DNA of 7,665 nt from Chloroflexota bacterium (GTDB lineage: Bacteria; Chloroflexota; Anaerolineae; J102): assembly GCA_013152695.1 (NCBI GenBank), contig JAADFV010000091.1, positions 1 through 7,665 on the forward strand, written 5' to 3'. The translations under genes were made by a program, and so were the position numbers. Every line of letters begins with the position of its first letter. Position 1 is the first letter of the stretch. Below are positions 5,795-7,665 of the stretch, piece by piece. Under the pieces are notes generated by a model that worked only from the letters and a program-made list of their open reading frames with translations, ran no database searches and was not told where the DNA came from.

Positions 5795-6577
5795 TCATCG
5801 TTGTGCCTCCATGGCCCGCATCACTTCATCCTTGAGTAATTCCCAGATGGCGAGCGTCAACTGGCGAAATTCTCGCGAGCCTTGCGTTGCCAGGGTGCGG
5901 GGCCGGGGGATGTCCACTTCAAATGTTGCCTTGTTCACACCAGGATGGGCGGTCATGAGAATCACCCTGTCGCCCAACAAGACTGCTTCTTCGATGCTAT
6001 GCGTTATGTAAACCACAGTCTTGCGTGTCTCCTCCCAAATGCGGAGCAGCTCTTCCTGCAGCACGGCACGCGTCTGCGCGTCCAGCGCCCCCAGAGGCTC
6101 ATCCATGAGGAGAACTTCGGGGTCGTTGGCCAGTGCCCGCGCAATGCTCACACGCTGCTTCATCCCGCCCGAAATCTGGTGAGGATAATATTGCGCAAAT
6201 CGCCCCAGCCCCACACGTTCCAACCACCGTCTGGCGATCTGCAATCGCTTCTTTTTGGGCATGCCGTGCATCTCCAGGCCAAAGGCAACATTATCGATGA
6301 CGGTTTTCCAGGGAAAAATGGCGTATTCCTGAAAAACCACATTGTTCAAGGGTTTTCCCGGTTCTTTGCCAGGGATGATCGTGACCTGGCCCGAGGTTTG
6401 ATCCTCCAATCCTGCCAGAATTCGTAAAAAGGTCGATTTACCGCACCCCGAAGGCCCGACAATACAGACAAACTCCCCTTCCTCCACCTCTAAATCGAAA
6501 TGCTGTATGGCGATGACCTCGCCGTGTGGCGTGTCGTAAACCTTTCTCACATCTTTCGCGATGATTTTTGCGGCCAT
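5795..6577 (-). CDS. ABC transporter ATPase, SsuB/ThiZ/TauB type
   Basis: A 260-residue cytoplasmic ATPase that drives import through the adjacent permease, presumably as a homodimer. Canonical motifs are all present: Walker A GPSGCGKST (41-49), Q-loop Gln83 in VVFQEYAIFPW (the WKTV continuation is typical of the nitrate/sulfonate/taurine class), signature ISGGMKQR (135-142), Walker B VLLMDE (155-160) with Glu160, D-loop GALDAQTR, and H-loop His193 in ITHSIEEA. No C-terminal regulatory domain is present, as usual for this class. The ATG at 6575-6577 lies 16 bases after the end of a strong stem-loop and has only a weak AAGAA-like Shine-Dalgarno. It stands between the binding-protein and permease genes, so the three form one import system. 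Confidence 0.95.
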   Translation of the reverse strand: MAAKIIAKDVRKVYDTPHGEVIAIQHFDLEVEEGEFVCIVGPSGCGKSTFLRILAGLEDQTSGQVTIIPGKEPGKPLNNVVFQEYAIFPWKTVIDNVAFGLEMHGMPKKKRLQIARRWLERVGLGRFAQYYPHQISGGMKQRVSIARALANDPEVLLMDEPLGALDAQTRAVLQEELLRIWEETRKTVVYITHSIEEAVLLGDRVILMTAHPGVNKATFEVDIPRPRTLATQGSREFRQLTLAIWELLKDEVMRAMEAQR

Positions 6578-6593
6578 GGATGTTCTTAAGGCG

Positions 6594-6629
6594 GGCGACA
6601 GCCGCTTCCCTAAAGAAACGGCTGTCGCC
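6594..6629 (-). promoter_or_regulatory. Intra-operon stem-loop between binding protein and ATPase genes
   Basis: A perfect 11-base inverted repeat, GGCGACAGCCG (6594-6604) and CGGCTGTCGCC (6619-6629), extends inward by three more pairs (6606-6608 with 6615-6617) past one mismatch, leaving a 6-base loop. The minus strand after the stem reads CGCCTTAAG with no T-run, so it is not a standard intrinsic terminator. Hairpins after binding-protein genes commonly protect the upstream mRNA and raise binding-protein dose over the membrane parts; that role is inferred here. It begins 8 bases past the binding-protein stop. Confidence 0.7.
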
Positions 6630-6637
6630 TTGACGAA

Positions 6638-7665
6638 TTACTTTTCGTAGGGGCCCAGTAATTCGACGGCTTTTTCGGTGAATGACGTATCGACCACGGT
6701 GGTGAGATCGACCGGCTCGGTGTACTCGGTACGGCCATTCTCGCGGTGCACACGTTCTACATCGGCGAGACCTTCCACAGGAATCTTCATGTCGGGATCA
6801 TAAATGACGCGGCGACCGGTGCGGATCGCTTCTTCGGTGGAGTTGACATACTTGAGGTAGGCGGCAATGTTTTCGTCAGAGAGATAATCGTCACCTTGCA
6901 TCATGCGAGCTGCTTCGGTCAGGGCCAGCACAAAGCGCTGCGCCGCCTCCCGGCGGTTGTTGACGAAATTATCGGAACCGACAAAGGCTACCGTCATCAG
7001 GCCCGGCGTCAGATCGGTGGCGATAGCGACACCATGGCCGGCGTTGATGACCTGATCGGCATAGGGTGAACCCAAAAGGGCAGCATCGATGGAGGCATTT
7101 TCGAAGGCGGCGGGCATATCGGCATTGCCCATCTTCACAGTTTCTACGTCACGGATGGTGAGATTTCCTCGTTCCAGGGCCTTAGACAGCAGGTATTCGC
7201 CACCGCTGCCGGGGCCACCGGCCAAGGCCACTTTTAAGCCTTTCAGGTCGGCTACATCTTTCACCTTGCCGCTATCCACGAGGTCTTTGCGCACAACCAG
7301 CTTGGTGGGGCTGTTTTCGAAGGGCTCCAGGGCGCCGGGGGCAATGATGCGCAAGGGCAGACCTTGGCTCCAGCCGTTCCACAGTGAGGTGACGATGGCG
7401 ATACCGCCTACATCCACGGTGTTGTTGGTCAGGAAAGCAATGGCCTCTGTACCCGACTTCACCCGCTCCAGCTCGACATCCAGACCATATTTTTCAAACA
7501 GTCCGCGATCGGCGGCCACATACATGGTGGCGAATTTCATGATGGGCACATACGCTACCCGCACCTTCTCGGGCGGGTCCAGGGGCGGTAAGACGAGGTC
7601 GGACTCGGCTTCTTGTTCGGGCATTTCGGCGGGAGCCTCGGTGGCAACGGCTTGCTCCGATTCTG
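6638..7665 (-). CDS. ABC substrate-binding protein, NMT1/THI5/SsuA-like (5' end outside window)
   Basis: At least 341 residues of a periplasmic-type solute-binding protein; the gene runs off the right edge. The core begins VRVAYVPIMKFATMYVAADR, then GLFEKYGLDVEL, the standard opening of the NMT1/SsuA-like fold, followed by VKSGTEAIAFLTNNTVDVG and a second-lobe loop LAGGPGSGGEYLLSKAL. There is an internal ATG at 7622-7624, but the frame stays open upstream for 13 more complete codons rich in Glu, Ala, Pro and Gln (ending ATEAPAE), so that Met is probably internal to a flexible linker and a lipoprotein signal peptide likely lies beyond the edge. The family includes binding proteins for sulfonates, nitrate, formylaminopyrimidine (ThiY) and riboflavin (RibY); I cannot choose among them. 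It heads the ATPase and permease genes. Confidence 0.9.
   Translation of the reverse strand, partial: ESEQAVATEAPAEMPEQEAESDLVLPPLDPPEKVRVAYVPIMKFATMYVAADRGLFEKYGLDVELERVKSGTEAIAFLTNNTVDVGGIAIVTSLWNGWSQGLPLRIIAPGALEPFENSPTKLVVRKDLVDSGKVKDVADLKGLKVALAGGPGSGGEYLLSKALERGNLTIRDVETVKMGNADMPAAFENASIDAALLGSPYADQVINAGHGVAIATDLTPGLMTVAFVGSDNFVNNRREAAQRFVLALTEAARMMQGDDYLSDENIAAYLKYVNSTEEAIRTGRRVIYDPDMKIPVEGLADVERVHRENGRTEYTEPVDLTTVVDTSFTEKAVELLGPYEK

Noticed and set aside
5882..6427. Plus-strand open frame of 181 codons
   Set aside because: It is antisense to the ABC ATPase with complete Walker and signature motifs; no domain is visible in it.
7622..7624. ATG as the true start of the substrate-binding protein
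   Set aside because: The reading frame continues upstream to the window edge in an Ala/Glu/Pro linker, and starting here would leave the exported protein with no signal peptide.

Overview
The window looks like bacterial chromosome of moderate GC content. Every gene I can support lies on the minus strand, so the window reads from high to low coordinates. Protein style suggests Chloroflexota (Anaerolineae or Caldilineae type): the ECF proteins, the NMT1/THI5-like binding protein with its acidic Ala/Pro/Glu linker, and several starts without a clear Shine-Dalgarno. That assignment is inference and was not tested by any search. I see no rRNA, tRNA, CRISPR array, insertion sequence or phage gene.

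Upstream unit (7665 to 4747): a complete core of a classical ABC importer of the SsuABC/ThiXYZ/TauABC type. The order is a probable lipoprotein substrate-binding protein (its 5' end lies outside the window), the ATPase and the permease. A strong stem-loop sits between the binding protein and the ATPase. The family imports small organic anions or heterocycles (sulfonates, nitrate, thiamine pyrimidine precursors, riboflavin). The substrate here cannot be read from sequence.

Boundary (4746 to 4585): about 160 bases without a gene. It holds a terminator-like hairpin with a T7 run, an upstream stretch that could pair with one arm of that hairpin, and a weak promoter-like pair of hexamers. It may end the first unit, or act as a leader or attenuator for the second.

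Downstream unit (4584 to the left edge): an IunH-type nucleoside hydrolase, a possible 11-codon ORF, a substrate-specific ECF membrane subunit (S), EcfT, two EcfA ATPases and the start of an MFS transporter. The four ECF genes form a dedicated (group I) energy-coupling-factor importer. The simplest reading is a nucleoside-type salvage cassette: ECF imports a nucleoside or related compound, the hydrolase splits the N-glycosidic bond, and the MFS protein may move a product or a related solute. Queuosine salvage, where an ECF importer works with an IunH-family hydrolase, is a known precedent, but nothing here proves that substrate.

Points worth a second look are the degenerate ABC signature in one EcfA, an Asn where the hydrolase family normally has its catalytic His, hairpins placed just after the substrate-capture gene in both transporter operons, the leader before the hydrolase, and the 11-codon ORF with a very strong ribosome binding site.
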